In this document: positions 16,239-25,678 of the stretch, piece after piece | Layout of the letters: every line of letters starts with the position of its first letter | How positions within the stretch are numbered: the first letter of the stretch is position 1 | Assembly: GCF_001426925.1 (NCBI RefSeq) | Contig: NZ_LMFR01000003.1 | Location: 1-64,000, forward strand | Length of the DNA stretch: 64,000 bases | DNA from: Microbacterium sp. Root53 | GTDB taxonomy: Bacteria > Actinomycetota > Actinomycetes > Actinomycetales > Microbacteriaceae | Reading direction: 5' to 3' | Program-made: the position numbers and the translations under genes | Notes under the pieces: model-generated | Databases searched by the model: none | Told to the model about the DNA's origin: nothing | What the model saw: only the letters and a program-made list of their open reading frames with translations

Positions 16239-17759
16239 ATGACCGACACCCCTGCCGAGACCCCGTCCGAGCCGACCGACGAGGACATCTTCGAGCAGAA
16301 GGCGGTGCGCCTCGCGAAGCGCGAGCGCCTGATCGCGGAGCGCGAGAGCGCTGCCGGCGGCGCCTACCCCGTGGTCGTGCCCGTCACCCACACGATCCCG
16401 GCCCTGCGCGAGCAGTACGGCGAGCTCGAGGCGGGCGCCGAGACCGGCGAGCAGGCCGCGGTCGCGGGCCGCATCGTGTTCAGCCGCAACACCGGCAAGC
16501 TCTGCTTCGCGACGCTGCAGGCCGGCGACGGATCGCGCATCCAGGCCATGGTCTCGCTCGCGAACGTGGGCCACGAGTCGCTCCAGCGCTGGAAGGAGCT
16601 CGTCGACCTGGGCGACCACGTCGCGGTGTCGGGCGAGATCATCTCCAGCCGCCGCGGCGAGCTGTCGATCATGGTGTCGGAGTGGCAGATCGCGGCCAAG
16701 GCCGTCCTGCCGCTGCCGAACATGTACACCGAGCTGAACGAGGAGACGCGGGTCCGCCAGCGCTACCTCGACCTGATCGTGCGCGAGCAGGCCCGCACCA
16801 CGGTGCGCACGCGCGCCGCCGTGATGGCGAGCCTGCGTGCCACGTTCGCGGCGCACGACTTCCTCGAGGTCGAGACGCCCATGCTGCAGGTGCAGCCGGG
16901 CGGCGCGACCGCGCGTCCGTTCATCACACACTCGAACGCGTTCGACATCGACCTCTACATGCGCATCGCGCCGGAGCTGTACCTCAAGCGCGCGGTCGTG
17001 GGCGGCATCGACCGGGTGTTCGAGATCAACCGCAACTTCCGCAACGAGGGCGCCGACTCCACGCACAGCCCCGAGTTCGCGATGCTCGAGGCCTACCAGG
17101 CCTACACCGACTACAACGGCATCGCCGACCTGACGCAGGAGCTGATCCAGAACGCCGCGATCGCGGTCGCCGGATCCACCACGGTCACGTGGGCCGACGG
17201 CACCGAGTACGACCTGGGCGGCCAGTGGGACCGCATCTCGATGTACCCGTCGCTGTCGGAGGCCGCGGGCGTCGAGGTCACGCCCGAGACGTCGCTCGAG
17301 GAGCTCGTCGCGCTCGCCGAGAAGAGCGGCGTGGACGTGCCGCCGCACGCCACGCACGGCAAGCTCGTCGAGGAGCTGTGGGAGCACTTCGTCAAGACGC
17401 ACCTCACCAAGCCGACCTTCGTGATGGACTTCCCGGTCGACACCAGCCCGCTGGTGCGCGAGCACCGCTCGATCCCGGGCGTGGTCGAGAAGTGGGACCT
17501 CTACATCAACGGCTACGAGCAGGGCACGGGCTACTCCGAGCTCGTCGACCCCGTGATCCAGCGCGAGCGCTTCGTCGAGCAGGCCAAGCTCGCCGACCGC
17601 GGCGACGACGAGGCCATGCGCATCGACGAGGACTTCGTGCGCGCGCTCGAGCACGGCATGCCCCCGACCGGCGGCATGGGCATGGGCATCGACCGCCTGC
17701 TCATGACGCTCACCGGCCTCGGCATCCGCGAGACGATCCTCTTCCCGCTCGTCAAGTAG
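16239..17759 (+). CDS. lysS: Lysyl-tRNA synthetase (class II)
   Basis: 506 aa. An OB-fold anticodon-binding domain (about 60-175, with GRIVFSRNTGKLCFATLQ) is followed by the class II core: motif 2 FEINRNFRNEGADSTHSPEF and motif 3 GGMGMGIDRLLMTLTG near the C-terminus. Length is normal for LysS. ATG at 16239 has an upstream CCGAGGAG site, and a TAGACT -10 box lies at 16205-16210. Convergent with the DUF4192 gene. Confidence 0.97.
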   Translation: MTDTPAETPSEPTDEDIFEQKAVRLAKRERLIAERESAAGGAYPVVVPVTHTIPALREQYGELEAGAETGEQAAVAGRIVFSRNTGKLCFATLQAGDGSRIQAMVSLANVGHESLQRWKELVDLGDHVAVSGEIISSRRGELSIMVSEWQIAAKAVLPLPNMYTELNEETRVRQRYLDLIVREQARTTVRTRAAVMASLRATFAAHDFLEVETPMLQVQPGGATARPFITHSNAFDIDLYMRIAPELYLKRAVVGGIDRVFEINRNFRNEGADSTHSPEFAMLEAYQAYTDYNGIADLTQELIQNAAIAVAGSTTVTWADGTEYDLGGQWDRISMYPSLSEAAGVEVTPETSLEELVALAEKSGVDVPPHATHGKLVEELWEHFVKTHLTKPTFVMDFPVDTSPLVREHRSIPGVVEKWDLYINGYEQGTGYSELVDPVIQRERFVEQAKLADRGDDEAMRIDEDFVRALEHGMPPTGGMGMGIDRLLMTLTGLGIRETILFPLVK

Positions 17760-17762
17760 CCG

Positions 17763-18875
17763 TCACCGGCGGCCGCGGCGCTTCGCGCGTCGGGCCCGGC
17801 CGCGCGGCACCGGGCGGTCGAACACCCACTCGGGCAGGTGCCCGGCCGCGAGCATGGTCGTGAGGATGTCGGCCAGCCCGTGATCCGGATCCAGTTCGCG
17901 CACCAGCCCTGTGAAGTGCGCCGCGTGGGTGGACCGGCCGAGCGCCCAGGACAGCCACGCGGCCGCGACCAGAGGGCCCGCGCGATGCGCGCGCGGCGCG
18001 CAGGACGCGAGGCGCTTGGCGAGCTCCAGCGCGCGCTCGAGCCGCCGGGCCTTCGGGCGCGGGCCCTCGCCGGCCAGCCGCAGCGGCCCGTCCGGCAGCG
18101 CGACGTCGCCGCGCGACCAGGCGAGCTGCCATGCCTGCGTCGCGACGCCCTCGTCGTATCCGCCGCACCACTGCGTCAGGGCGACGTCGCGCAGCGCCGG
18201 GCGGTCGAGCAGGTGGATCAGCAGCGCGAGCGCGCGGGGCGGCAGGTCGTCGGCCTCCTCCTCGATGGCGTGCTCGATCACGGCGGGAAGGGTGGCGTCG
18301 CCGAGCCTGAGGGACATGCGGCTCAGCTCCCGCGCCACGAGCTCCCGCTCGGCCAGGTCGCTGGGCGGCAGCTCGCATCCGTCGGACTGGGCCCGGCTCA
18401 CATCGATCGGGCGATCGTCGTCGAACTCGAAGTCGTCGGGGCGGATGTCCGACAGCGGCCGGCCCGCGAACGGGCCGTCGGGCTCGAGGTACGCGCCCCA
18501 GCCGTCGGCCGCCACGCACAGCGCGTCGACCAGCTCGAGCCCGCACTCGTCGGCGCGGCGGATCACCTCCTGCACGAGCGACGCGCGCGCGATCCTGCCG
18601 TCGGGATCGCGGTAGGGGGAGTCCGTGTAGACCACGACCGCGACGCGCGTGGCCTCCTGCACGCGGCAGAGCATGCCGACCACCGTGGCGGCGTACTCGG
18701 CCAGGTCGCCGCCGCCGTCGGGCGAGGCTCGCGGCAGGTCGACGCGCATGGCGCCGAGCGTGCGCCGTGCGGCGAACGGCACGAGCACGAGGCTCTCGCG
18801 CGGCGTGCACTCCGCGAGGTGCGGCACGAGGGACAGGAGGTCGGCGGGCTCCGAGGTGCGGATCACGGTGGTCAT
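17763..18875 (-). CDS. DUF4192 family protein
   Basis: 370 aa from the ATG at 18875 (MTTVIRTSEPADLLSLVPHL). Typical for the actinobacterial DUF4192 family: an N-terminal PADLLSLVPHLAE-x-TPRESLVLVPF segment, an alternating alpha/beta half and a helical C-terminal half with Ala/Arg-rich repeats. No catalytic motif recognised and no function known. The stop lies 3 bases from the lysS stop on the other strand. The longer upstream open frame (to 19241) is an artefact of base composition. Confidence 0.82.
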   Translation of the reverse strand: MTTVIRTSEPADLLSLVPHLAECTPRESLVLVPFAARRTLGAMRVDLPRASPDGGGDLAEYAATVVGMLCRVQEATRVAVVVYTDSPYRDPDGRIARASLVQEVIRRADECGLELVDALCVAADGWGAYLEPDGPFAGRPLSDIRPDDFEFDDDRPIDVSRAQSDGCELPPSDLAERELVARELSRMSLRLGDATLPAVIEHAIEEEADDLPPRALALLIHLLDRPALRDVALTQWCGGYDEGVATQAWQLAWSRGDVALPDGPLRLAGEGPRPKARRLERALELAKRLASCAPRAHRAGPLVAAAWLSWALGRSTHAAHFTGLVRELDPDHGLADILTTMLAAGHLPEWVFDRPVPRGRARRAKRRGRR

Positions 18876-18988
18876 GCGCCGATCGTCGCGGCCCGGCGCG
18901 ATGCCGCGGCAGGGGGCGGGACGAACCGGACGCCGGAACCGGCCTGGGGACGACCGTCCGGCCCGGGCGGCCTCCCAGGCCGCGCGCG

Positions 18989-18994
18989 TACCAT
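18989..18994 (+). promoter_or_regulatory. Putative -10 box of a leaderless small gene
   Basis: TACCAT lies exactly 6 bases before the GTG at 19001; no ribosome site is present. Confidence 0.35.
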
Positions 18995-19000
18995 GGCAGC

Positions 19001-19201
19001 GTGGACAGTTACTGGTCGGCCGTCGTGTGGTCGCTCCTGCCGACCCTCGTGATCTGCGTCGTGTTCTGGTACATCCTGCGCAGCATCCTGCGGTTCGATC
19101 GCACCGAGCGCCGCGCCTACGCGCGCATCGAGGCCGAGGAGCGCGCCCGTCGCGGCATGCCCCCGCGCGCCGACGACCAGGACCAGACCACCGCCGACTG
19201 A
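19001..19201 (+). CDS. Small single-pass membrane protein
   Basis: 66 aa from GTG: one strongly hydrophobic helix (about 5-28, VVWSLLPTLVICVVFWYIL) followed by a charged Arg/Glu-rich cytosolic tail. It lies 75 bases before the cardiolipin synthase on the same strand. Such short membrane proteins are common in this neighbourhood in related genomes, but no function is known. The start is supported by the TACCAT-N6-GTG arrangement. Confidence 0.65.
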   Translation: MDSYWSAVVWSLLPTLVICVVFWYILRSILRFDRTERRAYARIEAEERARRGMPPRADDQDQTTAD

Positions 19202-19276
19202 CCGGCTCCCATCGCCGCCCGGGCATGTCTCCCCGGAGCATTACGCTGGTGTCCTACCGGGGGAAGAGGTGATGCC

Positions 19277-20740
19277 GTGATCGACGTGATCCTCGCCACG
19301 CCGTGGTGGATCCTCGTGCTCACGGTCATCGACATCACCATCCGGATCGGGGCGATCATCGTCATCCCGCCGAACCGGCGCCCGACCGCGGGCATGGCCT
19401 GGATGCTGGCCGTCTTCTTCTTCCCGATCGCGGGCGCGCTGCTGTTCCTCCTGATCGGGAACCCGCGCCTGCCCCGTCACCGGCGGCGCCGCCAGGAGCA
19501 GATCAACCGTTACATCCACGCCGCGCGCGATCAGCTCGAGCGCGGCAGCCTGCGTCCGAACGAGCCGGCGTGGTTCACGTCGCTCGTGCGCATGAACCGC
19601 GAGCTCGGCGCCATGCCGCTCACGGGCGACAACGGCGTCCGCCTCATCAGCGACTACCAGGGCAGCCTCGCCGAGATGGCCGCGGCCATCCGCGAGGCGC
19701 GCGAGTACGTGCACGTCGAGTTCTTCATCTTCAAGTCCGACGACTCGACCGACGACTTCTTCCGCGCGCTCGAGGAGGTGCGGGCCCGCGGCATCCCCGT
19801 GCGCGTGCTGCTCGACCACTGGGCCAATCTCGTCAAGCCGTTCCACCGCCGCACGCTCAAGCGACTCGACGCCATGGGCGCGGAGTGGCGCTTCGCGCTG
19901 CCCATCCGGCCGCTCAAGGGGCAGTGGCAGCGGCCCGACCTGCGCAACCACCGCAAGATCGTCGTGGTCGACGGCGACGTGGCGTTCCTCGGCTCGCAGA
20001 ACATCACGGATCGCAGCTACAACCTGAAGGCGAACATCCGGCGCGGGCTGCAGTGGGTCGACGTCATGGTGCGCCTCGACGGGCCGATCGTGTCGAGCGT
20101 GAACGCGGTGTTCCTGTCCGACTGGTACAGCGAGGCCGACTCGCTGCCCGAGGGCATCGACCTCAAGCGCATGGATGCCGGCACGGGCGACCTCGACTGC
20201 CAGGTCGTGCCGTCGGGCCCCGGCTTCGAGTTCGAGAACAACCTCCGCCTGTTCCTCGGGCTGCTGTACGCGGCGCAGCGCAAGATCATCATGATCAGCC
20301 CGTACTTCGTCCCCGACGAGGCGCTGCTGCTCGCGATCACCGCCGCGACCAAGCGCGGCGTGCACGTCGAGCTGTTCGTGTCGGAGGAGGGCGACCAGGC
20401 GGTCGTGTATCACGCGCAGCGCAGCTACTACGAGGCGCTGCTGCGCGCGGGCGTGCAGATCCGGCTCTACCCGAAGCCGTACATCCTGCACACGAAGGGC
20501 CTCACGATCGACGACGAGATCGCCGTGATCGGGTCGAGCAACATGGACATGCGCTCGTTCGGCCTCAATCTCGAGATCTCGCTGCTGGTGCGCGGCGAGG
20601 AGTTCGTGCAGCAGATGCGGCAGCTCGAGGCCCAGTACCGCGAGCTCAGCCGGGAGCTCACGCTCGAGGAGTGGCTCCAGCAGCCGCTGCGCTCGACCGT
20701 GCTCGACAACCTCGCGCGCCTGACGTCCGCGCTGCAGTAG
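19277..20740 (+). CDS. cls: Cardiolipin synthase (phospholipase D type)
   Basis: 487 aa. Two N-terminal membrane helices (about 8-28 and 39-59) are followed by two PLD domains with HKD motifs, HRKIVVVDGDVAFLGSQN (about 225) and HTKGLTIDDEIAVIGSSNMD (about 405). It condenses phosphatidylglycerol to cardiolipin at the membrane. GTG start with GGGGGAAGAGG upstream. It converges with the lipid kinase gene, so two phospholipid-related genes share a locus. Confidence 0.94.
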   Translation: MIDVILATPWWILVLTVIDITIRIGAIIVIPPNRRPTAGMAWMLAVFFFPIAGALLFLLIGNPRLPRHRRRRQEQINRYIHAARDQLERGSLRPNEPAWFTSLVRMNRELGAMPLTGDNGVRLISDYQGSLAEMAAAIREAREYVHVEFFIFKSDDSTDDFFRALEEVRARGIPVRVLLDHWANLVKPFHRRTLKRLDAMGAEWRFALPIRPLKGQWQRPDLRNHRKIVVVDGDVAFLGSQNITDRSYNLKANIRRGLQWVDVMVRLDGPIVSSVNAVFLSDWYSEADSLPEGIDLKRMDAGTGDLDCQVVPSGPGFEFENNLRLFLGLLYAAQRKIIMISPYFVPDEALLLAITAATKRGVHVELFVSEEGDQAVVYHAQRSYYEALLRAGVQIRLYPKPYILHTKGLTIDDEIAVIGSSNMDMRSFGLNLEISLLVRGEEFVQQMRQLEAQYRELSRELTLEEWLQQPLRSTVLDNLARLTSALQ

Positions 20741-20761
20741 AGGCCGACCGCCGCGCCCGCA

Positions 20762-21814
20762 TCACATCGCGGTGATCTTGTGGCCCTTCGGGACGGTGAC
20801 CAGCAGGCCGCCCTTCTCGACCCGGCACGACACGCGCGTGGCCTCGCCGAACTCGTCGCCGTCGAGCTCGACCGGCTGCGGGATCGGGGTGGCCGCCTCG
20901 GCGGCGACGCCGCGCAGGTAGTGCACCGACGTGCTGCGGCCGCGGCGCTCGAGCACCGCGCGCCCGGCCCGCGTGCGCCGCAGCACCGAGTTGTCCCACC
21001 ACACCTTGCGCCAGACGCCGAGCCAGCCAAGCGGCCCGGTCGGCTGCACGAGCGCGACGTCCAGCTGGCCGTCGATGATGGAGCCGTCGGGGATCAGCGA
21101 GATGCCACCCGGCAGCTCGCCGCAGTTCGCGAACAGGATGCTCTGCACCTTCGCGGAATGCAGCCGCGCCGAGGTGGGCACCGCGCGGGTGATGCCCTGG
21201 CGGGTCTTCTCCCGCACGATCTCGTACACGACGCGGAACGGCTCGGCGCCCGCGAGCGAGCGGGCGGCGCCGTCCACGTACGCGACCCATCCCATCGACT
21301 TCTTCAGGTCTTCCTTGGTGTTCGCGATCATCGCGGCGTCCAGGCCCATGCCCGCCATCACGACGAACGCGTGCTCCTCGGAGTGGCCGTCGGGCCGGCG
21401 GAGAGTCGCGACGCAGATGTCGACGTCGACGGTCTCGCCGTCGAACGTGGCGGCGACCATGGTGTCCTGGCCGTCGAGCGGCAGCAGCAGGTTCCGGGCC
21501 AGCAGGTTCCCGGTCCCGCTCGGGATGATCGTGAGGGGCACGCCGGAGCCGCGCATCGCCTCGGTCACGGCGCGCACCGTGCCGTCGCCGCCCGCGACGA
21601 GCACCGCCGTGGCGCCCTCCTCGAGGGCCTCGCGCGTGGTGTGCTGGCCGGGGTCCTCGACCGACGTCTCGAGCAGCAGCGGCGGCTCCCATCCGGCCTC
21701 GGCCGAGTGGCGCTCCACGAGGGCGCACAGCGTCGGTCCGTCGACCTTGATGGGGTTGAACACGAGCGCCGCGCGGCGGCGGGCGGGGTCCTGGGCGGTG
21801 CTGTCATCGCTCAT
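20762..21814 (-). CDS. Diacylglycerol/lipid kinase (DAGK catalytic domain)
   Basis: 350 aa of the DgkB/YegS lipid kinase family. The ATP-binding region contains AVLVAGGDGTVRAV at about 66-79 and the following IPSGTGNLLARNL; the C-terminal beta-sandwich includes DGQLDVALVQPTG. It likely phosphorylates diacylglycerol, returning it to phosphatidate. Divergent from davB across 66 bases. Substrate is inferred from the family; related proteins act on other lipids. Confidence 0.87.
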   Translation of the reverse strand: MSDDSTAQDPARRRAALVFNPIKVDGPTLCALVERHSAEAGWEPPLLLETSVEDPGQHTTREALEEGATAVLVAGGDGTVRAVTEAMRGSGVPLTIIPSGTGNLLARNLLLPLDGQDTMVAATFDGETVDVDICVATLRRPDGHSEEHAFVVMAGMGLDAAMIANTKEDLKKSMGWVAYVDGAARSLAGAEPFRVVYEIVREKTRQGITRAVPTSARLHSAKVQSILFANCGELPGGISLIPDGSIIDGQLDVALVQPTGPLGWLGVWRKVWWDNSVLRRTRAGRAVLERRGRSTSVHYLRGVAAEAATPIPQPVELDGDEFGEATRVSCRVEKGGLLVTVPKGHKITAM

Positions 21815-21868
21815 GCCGCCAGCCTAGGGCCGCGGCCGGGTCGCGGCGGCGGGTTGACAGCCGGCGGA

Positions 21869-21874
21869 TAGACT
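21869..21874 (+). promoter_or_regulatory. Putative -10 box of leaderless davB
   Basis: TAGACT is followed by 6 bases and the GTG start of davB, with no SD. A TTGACA at 21854-21859 is too close (9 bases) to serve as its -35 box. Confidence 0.4.
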
Positions 21875-21880
21875 CCGGAC

Positions 21881-23575
21881 GTGACGACGACGCCACCCGA
21901 CGAAGGCTTCCTGACCGGACCCGGCGAACCCGCCGGCATCACGATGTTCGGCCCGGATTTCCCGTTCCCATTCGATGACTGGATCTCGCATCCGGCCGGC
22001 CTCGGCGAGATCCCGCGGGAGGCGCACGGGCGCGAGGTGGCCGTCATCGGCGCCGGCTTGGCCGGCATGGTGACGGCGTACGAGCTCATGAGCCTGGGCC
22101 TCGCTCCCGTGATCTACGAGCCCACGCGCATCGGCGGCCGGCTGCGCACGCACCGGTTCGAGGGCGGCGACGGCGCGATCGCCGAGCTGGGCGGCATGCG
22201 CTTCCCGATCTCGGGGCGCGGGTTCTTCCACTACGCCGACGCACTGGGGCTGACGCACCGTCCCTTCCCGAACCCGCTCACCGAGGCGGCGGGCAGCACC
22301 GTGATCGACCTGTGGGGCGAGACGCACTACGGCCGCACGCTCGACGACCTGCCCGAGTTCTTCCGCGAGGTGTCGGATGCGTGGGACGCCGCGCTCGAGG
22401 AGATCGGCTTCACGGCGCTGCAGGACGCGATCCGCGCCCGGGACGCCGTCGCGCTCAAGCGGCACTGGGACGAGCTGGTCGCCACGTGGGACGACCGCAC
22501 GTTCTACGACTTCATCGCCAGCTCGCAGGCGTTCTCGAAGCTGAGCTTCCGGCACCGCGAGGCGTTCGGCCAGGTCGGGTTCGGAACGGGCGGCTGGGAC
22601 TCCGACTTCCCGAACTCGATGCTCGAGATCCTGCGCGTGGCCGTGCTCGAATGCGACACCGACCAGCGCCTGATCGAGGGCGGCGTCGAGCAGCTGCCCC
22701 GCGGCCTGTGGGACCTGCCCGCGCGCGCGGGAAGCCCGTGGCCGGAGGGCACGACGCTGGCGTCGCTGCACGGCGGGGCGACCCTGCCGGCCGCGGCCGC
22801 GATCTCGCGCGCCGACGACGGCCGGTTCGTCGTGCGCGACCGCTGGGGCACCGAGCGCTCGCACGACGCGGTCGTCGCGACGTGCCAGAGCTGGCTGCTG
22901 ACCACCGAGATCGACTGCGACGAGAGCCTGTTCTCGCAGGACATGTGGATGGCGCTCGACCGCACGCGCTACATGCAGTCGACCAAGACCTTCGTGATGG
23001 TCGACGAGCCGTTCTGGAAGCGCACGGATCCGGAGACCGGGCGCGACGTCATGAGCATGACCCTCACCGACCGCCTGACGCGCGGCACCTACCTGTTCGA
23101 CAACGGACCGGGCCGCCCCGCGGTGATCTGCCTGTCGTACTCGTGGATGTCCGACTCGCTCAAGATGCTTCCGCACTCGGTGGACCGCCGCGTGGACCTG
23201 GCCCTGAACGCGCTCGCCAAGATCTATCCGGATGTCGACATCCGCGCGCACATCGTGGGCGACCCCGTCACGGTCACGTGGGAGGACGACCCGTACTTCC
23301 TCGGGGCGTTCAAGGGCGCGCTTCCCGGCCACTACCGGTACAACCACCGGATGTACACGCACTTCATGCAGGACGGCGCGCCCGCGGACGAGCGCGGCAT
23401 CTTCATCGCGGGCGACGACGTGTCTTTCACCCCGGCCTGGGCCGAGGGCGCGGTGCAGACGGCGCTCAACGCGGTGTGGGGCGTGATGCACCACTTCGGC
23501 GGCGCGAGCCACCCCGACAACCCCGGCCCGGGCGACCGGTTCGACGAGCTCGCGCCCGTGGCGCTGCCGGAGTGA
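21881..23575 (+). CDS. davB: L-lysine 2-monooxygenase
   Basis: 564 aa FAD-dependent amine oxidase-fold enzyme. The FAD loop VAVIGAGLAGMVTAYEL lies at about 51-67. The protein follows the Pseudomonas DavB pattern throughout: ITMFGPDFPFPFDDWI near the N-terminus, IAELGGMRFPIS, QVGFGTGGWDSDFPNSMLEI, the SLFSQDMWMALDRTRYMQS segment and the terminal HFGGASHPDNPGPGDRFDE. DavB decarboxylates and oxygenates L-lysine to 5-aminovaleramide. It lies 4 bases before a DavA-type amidase, which supports lysine rather than tryptophan as substrate. GTG start in a leaderless context. Confidence 0.9.
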   Translation: MTTTPPDEGFLTGPGEPAGITMFGPDFPFPFDDWISHPAGLGEIPREAHGREVAVIGAGLAGMVTAYELMSLGLAPVIYEPTRIGGRLRTHRFEGGDGAIAELGGMRFPISGRGFFHYADALGLTHRPFPNPLTEAAGSTVIDLWGETHYGRTLDDLPEFFREVSDAWDAALEEIGFTALQDAIRARDAVALKRHWDELVATWDDRTFYDFIASSQAFSKLSFRHREAFGQVGFGTGGWDSDFPNSMLEILRVAVLECDTDQRLIEGGVEQLPRGLWDLPARAGSPWPEGTTLASLHGGATLPAAAAISRADDGRFVVRDRWGTERSHDAVVATCQSWLLTTEIDCDESLFSQDMWMALDRTRYMQSTKTFVMVDEPFWKRTDPETGRDVMSMTLTDRLTRGTYLFDNGPGRPAVICLSYSWMSDSLKMLPHSVDRRVDLALNALAKIYPDVDIRAHIVGDPVTVTWEDDPYFLGAFKGALPGHYRYNHRMYTHFMQDGAPADERGIFIAGDDVSFTPAWAEGAVQTALNAVWGVMHHFGGASHPDNPGPGDRFDELAPVALPE

Positions 23576-23579
23576 TCGG

Positions 23580-24368
23580 ATGACCCCGCTGCGCGTCGCG
23601 GTCTGGCAGTGCGCCTCGCTGCCGGGAGACGTCGCGGGCAACCTGGCGCGGCTCGAGGCGGCGTGCGAGCGTGCGGCGGCCGAGGGCGCGGACGTTCTGG
23701 TCACGCCCGAGATGTTCGTCACGGGATACGACATCGGCGCCGAGCGGACGCGCGCGCTCGCCGAGCCGGCGGACGGGCCGATCGCCTCCGCCGTCGCCGA
23801 GATCACGCGGCGCACCGGGGTCGCGGTCGCGTACGGGTACCCCGAGCTGCTGCCCGACGGCGCGGTGGCCAACGCCGCGCAGCTGATCGACGGCGGGCGC
23901 GCGGTCGGCGCCCACCGCAAGGCGCACCTGTTCGGCGGGCTCGACACCGAGCGGTTCGCGCGCGCGACCGAGCGGCCCGCGGCGTTCGAGTTCCGCGGAC
24001 GCCGGATCGGGATGCTGATCTGCTACGACGTGGAGTTCCCCGAGGCCGTGCGCTCGCTCGCGCTGGACGGCGCCGAGGCCGTGCTCGTCCCGACCGCGAA
24101 CATGGTGCCGTACGAGATCGTGTCGACCGTGCTCGTGCGGGCCCGCGCGTACGAGAACGGCGTCGCGCTCGCCTACGCCAACTACTGCGGCACGGAGTCT
24201 TTCGAAGGCGGGAGCGAGCAGGTCTACGCGGGCCTCAGCACGGTGTGCGGCGCCGACGGTTCGGTGCTCGCGCTCGGCGCGGCCGAGGGCGAGGAGCTGC
24301 TGATCGCCGACCTCACGGGCGCCCCGCAGCCGTACCTCCGCGACCGGCGCGGCGACCTGTTCGTGTGA
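23580..24368 (+). CDS. davA: 5-aminopentanamidase (delta-aminovaleramidase), nitrilase superfamily
   Basis: 262 aa carbon-nitrogen hydrolase with the Glu-Lys-Cys triad: Glu in VTPEMFVTGYDIG, Lys in HRKAHLFG and Cys in GMLICYDVEFPE. The VPTANMVPYEIVSTVLVRARA and AYANYCG segments match Pseudomonas DavA closely. It hydrolyses 5-aminovaleramide to 5-aminovalerate and ammonia. Directly downstream of davB in one transcript. The gene ends just before a large hairpin repeat, which may also terminate transcription. Confidence 0.88.
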   Translation: MTPLRVAVWQCASLPGDVAGNLARLEAACERAAAEGADVLVTPEMFVTGYDIGAERTRALAEPADGPIASAVAEITRRTGVAVAYGYPELLPDGAVANAAQLIDGGRAVGAHRKAHLFGGLDTERFARATERPAAFEFRGRRIGMLICYDVEFPEAVRSLALDGAEAVLVPTANMVPYEIVSTVLVRARAYENGVALAYANYCGTESFEGGSEQVYAGLSTVCGADGSVLALGAAEGEELLIADLTGAPQPYLRDRRGDLFV

Positions 24369-24376
24369 GTCGCTGC

Positions 24377-24457
24377 CGTTTCGACTCGCTTCGCTCGCTC
24401 AACGACCATGAAATCTATGGTCGTTGAGCGAGGGAGCGAAGCGACCGAGTCGAAACG
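24377..24457. repeat. Dispersed hairpin repeat, complete copy between davA and gcdH
   Basis: An 81-base inverted repeat: the left arm runs CGTTTCGACTCG...CAACGACCAT, the loop is about 7 bases (GAAATCT), and the right arm is its near-complement ending GAGTCGAAACG. It sits between convergent genes. Related half or whole copies occur at 31475, 32253, 34513 and 52175, so it is a REP-like family. Confidence 0.8.
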
Positions 24458-24478
24458 TCCCGACGCCCGCCGCGGCTC

Positions 24479-25639
24479 CTAGCGGAACGCCTCGAGCCCC
24501 GTGATGTGGCGGCCGAGCACGAGCGTGTGGACCTCGTCCGTGCCCTCGTAGGTGCGCACCGACTCGAGGTTGTTCGCGTGCCGCAGCGGTGAGTACTCGG
24601 CCGAGATGCCGTTGCCGCCGAGGATCGTGCGGGCCTCGCGCGCGATCGCGATCGCGTCGCGCGTGTTGGCGAGCTTGCCGACCGAGATGTGGTGCGGCTC
24701 GAGCTTGCCGGCCTCCTTGAGGCGGCCCAGGCGCAGGGCGACGAGCTGGCCCTGCGTGATCTTCACGGCCATGTCGGCGAGCTTCGCCTGCGTGAGCTGG
24801 AACGACGCGATCGGGCGGTCGAACTGGCGGCGCTCCTGGGCGTAGTGCAGCGCCGTCAGGTAGCTGTCGCGCGCGGCGCCGAGCACGCCCCACGCGATGC
24901 CGTAGCGGGCCTCGTTGAGGCACGAGAACGGCGCGCGCAGGCCGCGCGCCTCGGGCAGCCGGGCCGACTCCGGCAGGCGCACGTCCTCGAGCGTGATGTC
25001 GCACTGGATCGACGCCCGCATCGACATCTTCGGCGCGATCGGCGTCGCCGTGAAGCCGGGGGTGTCGGTCGGCACCGCGAAGCCGCGCACGCCCTCGTCG
25101 GTCTGAGCCCAGATCACGGCGACGCCCGCGATCGAGGCGAGCCCGATCCAGCGCTTGGCGCCGTTGAGCACCCAGTCGTCGCCGTCGCGGCGGGCGAACG
25201 TCTTCATGCTGCCGGGGTCGGATCCGGCGGTCGGCTCGGTCAGGCCGAAGCAGCCGACGAGCTCGCCCTTCGCCATCCGCGGCAGGTACTCGTTCTTCTG
25301 CTCCTCGGAGCCGAACTTGTGGATCGCCGACATCGCGAGCGATCCCTGCACCGACACGAACGTCCGCAGACCCGAGTCGCCGGCCTCGAGCTCGAGGGCC
25401 GTGAGGCCGTACTCGACCGCGCCGCGGCCGGGGCATCCGTAGCCGGAGTAGATCATGCCGAGCGCGCCGAGACGGCCGAGCTCGGGGATGATCTCGGTCG
25501 GGAAGTGCGCGCGGTCGTACCAGTCGGCGATGTTCGGACGGATGTGCTCGTCGACGAACGCACGGACGGCATCGCGGGTGGCGAGCTCCGTCTCGGTGAG
25601 CAGATCGTCGAGGTCGAGCAGGTCGGCGGGGCCGCTCAT
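24479..25639 (-). CDS. gcdH: Glutaryl-CoA dehydrogenase (acyl-CoA dehydrogenase family)
   Basis: 386 aa FAD enzyme. The pattern is that of glutaryl-CoA dehydrogenases: CFGLTEPTAGSDPGSMKT near 130-147, NEARYGIAWGVLGAARD, FDRPIASFQLTQAKLADM and the C-terminal catalytic-base region RTYEGTDEVHTLVLGRHITG. It oxidises and decarboxylates glutaryl-CoA to crotonyl-CoA. Next to davBA and a CoA-transferase it would complete lysine breakdown after glutarate. Other short-chain acyl-CoA dehydrogenases are possible, but the arginine-containing substrate segments and context favour GcdH. Confidence 0.87.
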   Translation of the reverse strand: MSGPADLLDLDDLLTETELATRDAVRAFVDEHIRPNIADWYDRAHFPTEIIPELGRLGALGMIYSGYGCPGRGAVEYGLTALELEAGDSGLRTFVSVQGSLAMSAIHKFGSEEQKNEYLPRMAKGELVGCFGLTEPTAGSDPGSMKTFARRDGDDWVLNGAKRWIGLASIAGVAVIWAQTDEGVRGFAVPTDTPGFTATPIAPKMSMRASIQCDITLEDVRLPESARLPEARGLRAPFSCLNEARYGIAWGVLGAARDSYLTALHYAQERRQFDRPIASFQLTQAKLADMAVKITQGQLVALRLGRLKEAGKLEPHHISVGKLANTRDAIAIAREARTILGGNGISAEYSPLRHANNLESVRTYEGTDEVHTLVLGRHITGLEAFR

Positions 25640-25678
25640 GGGGCCATCTCCTTCGGTGGCGGGGGTGTCGATCTCACG

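Noticed and set aside
14745-17654. Very long minus-strand open frame (969 codons), and similar long antisense frames at 7821-10283 and 48553-52065
   Set aside because: They lie opposite well-recognised genes, have no family resemblance, and are expected in very GC-rich DNA where stop codons are rare in the complementary frames.
21854-21874. TTGACA plus TAGACT upstream of davB as a standard promoter
   Set aside because: The spacing is only 9 bases, too short for a -35/-10 pair; only the -10 box is kept.
21881-24368. Tryptophan monooxygenase/indole acetamide hydrolase (auxin synthesis) reading of the oxidase-amidase pair
   Set aside because: The sequence follows DavB and DavA patterns throughout, the amidase is nitrilase-type rather than amidase-signature type, and gcdH plus a CoA-transferase nearby fit lysine breakdown.
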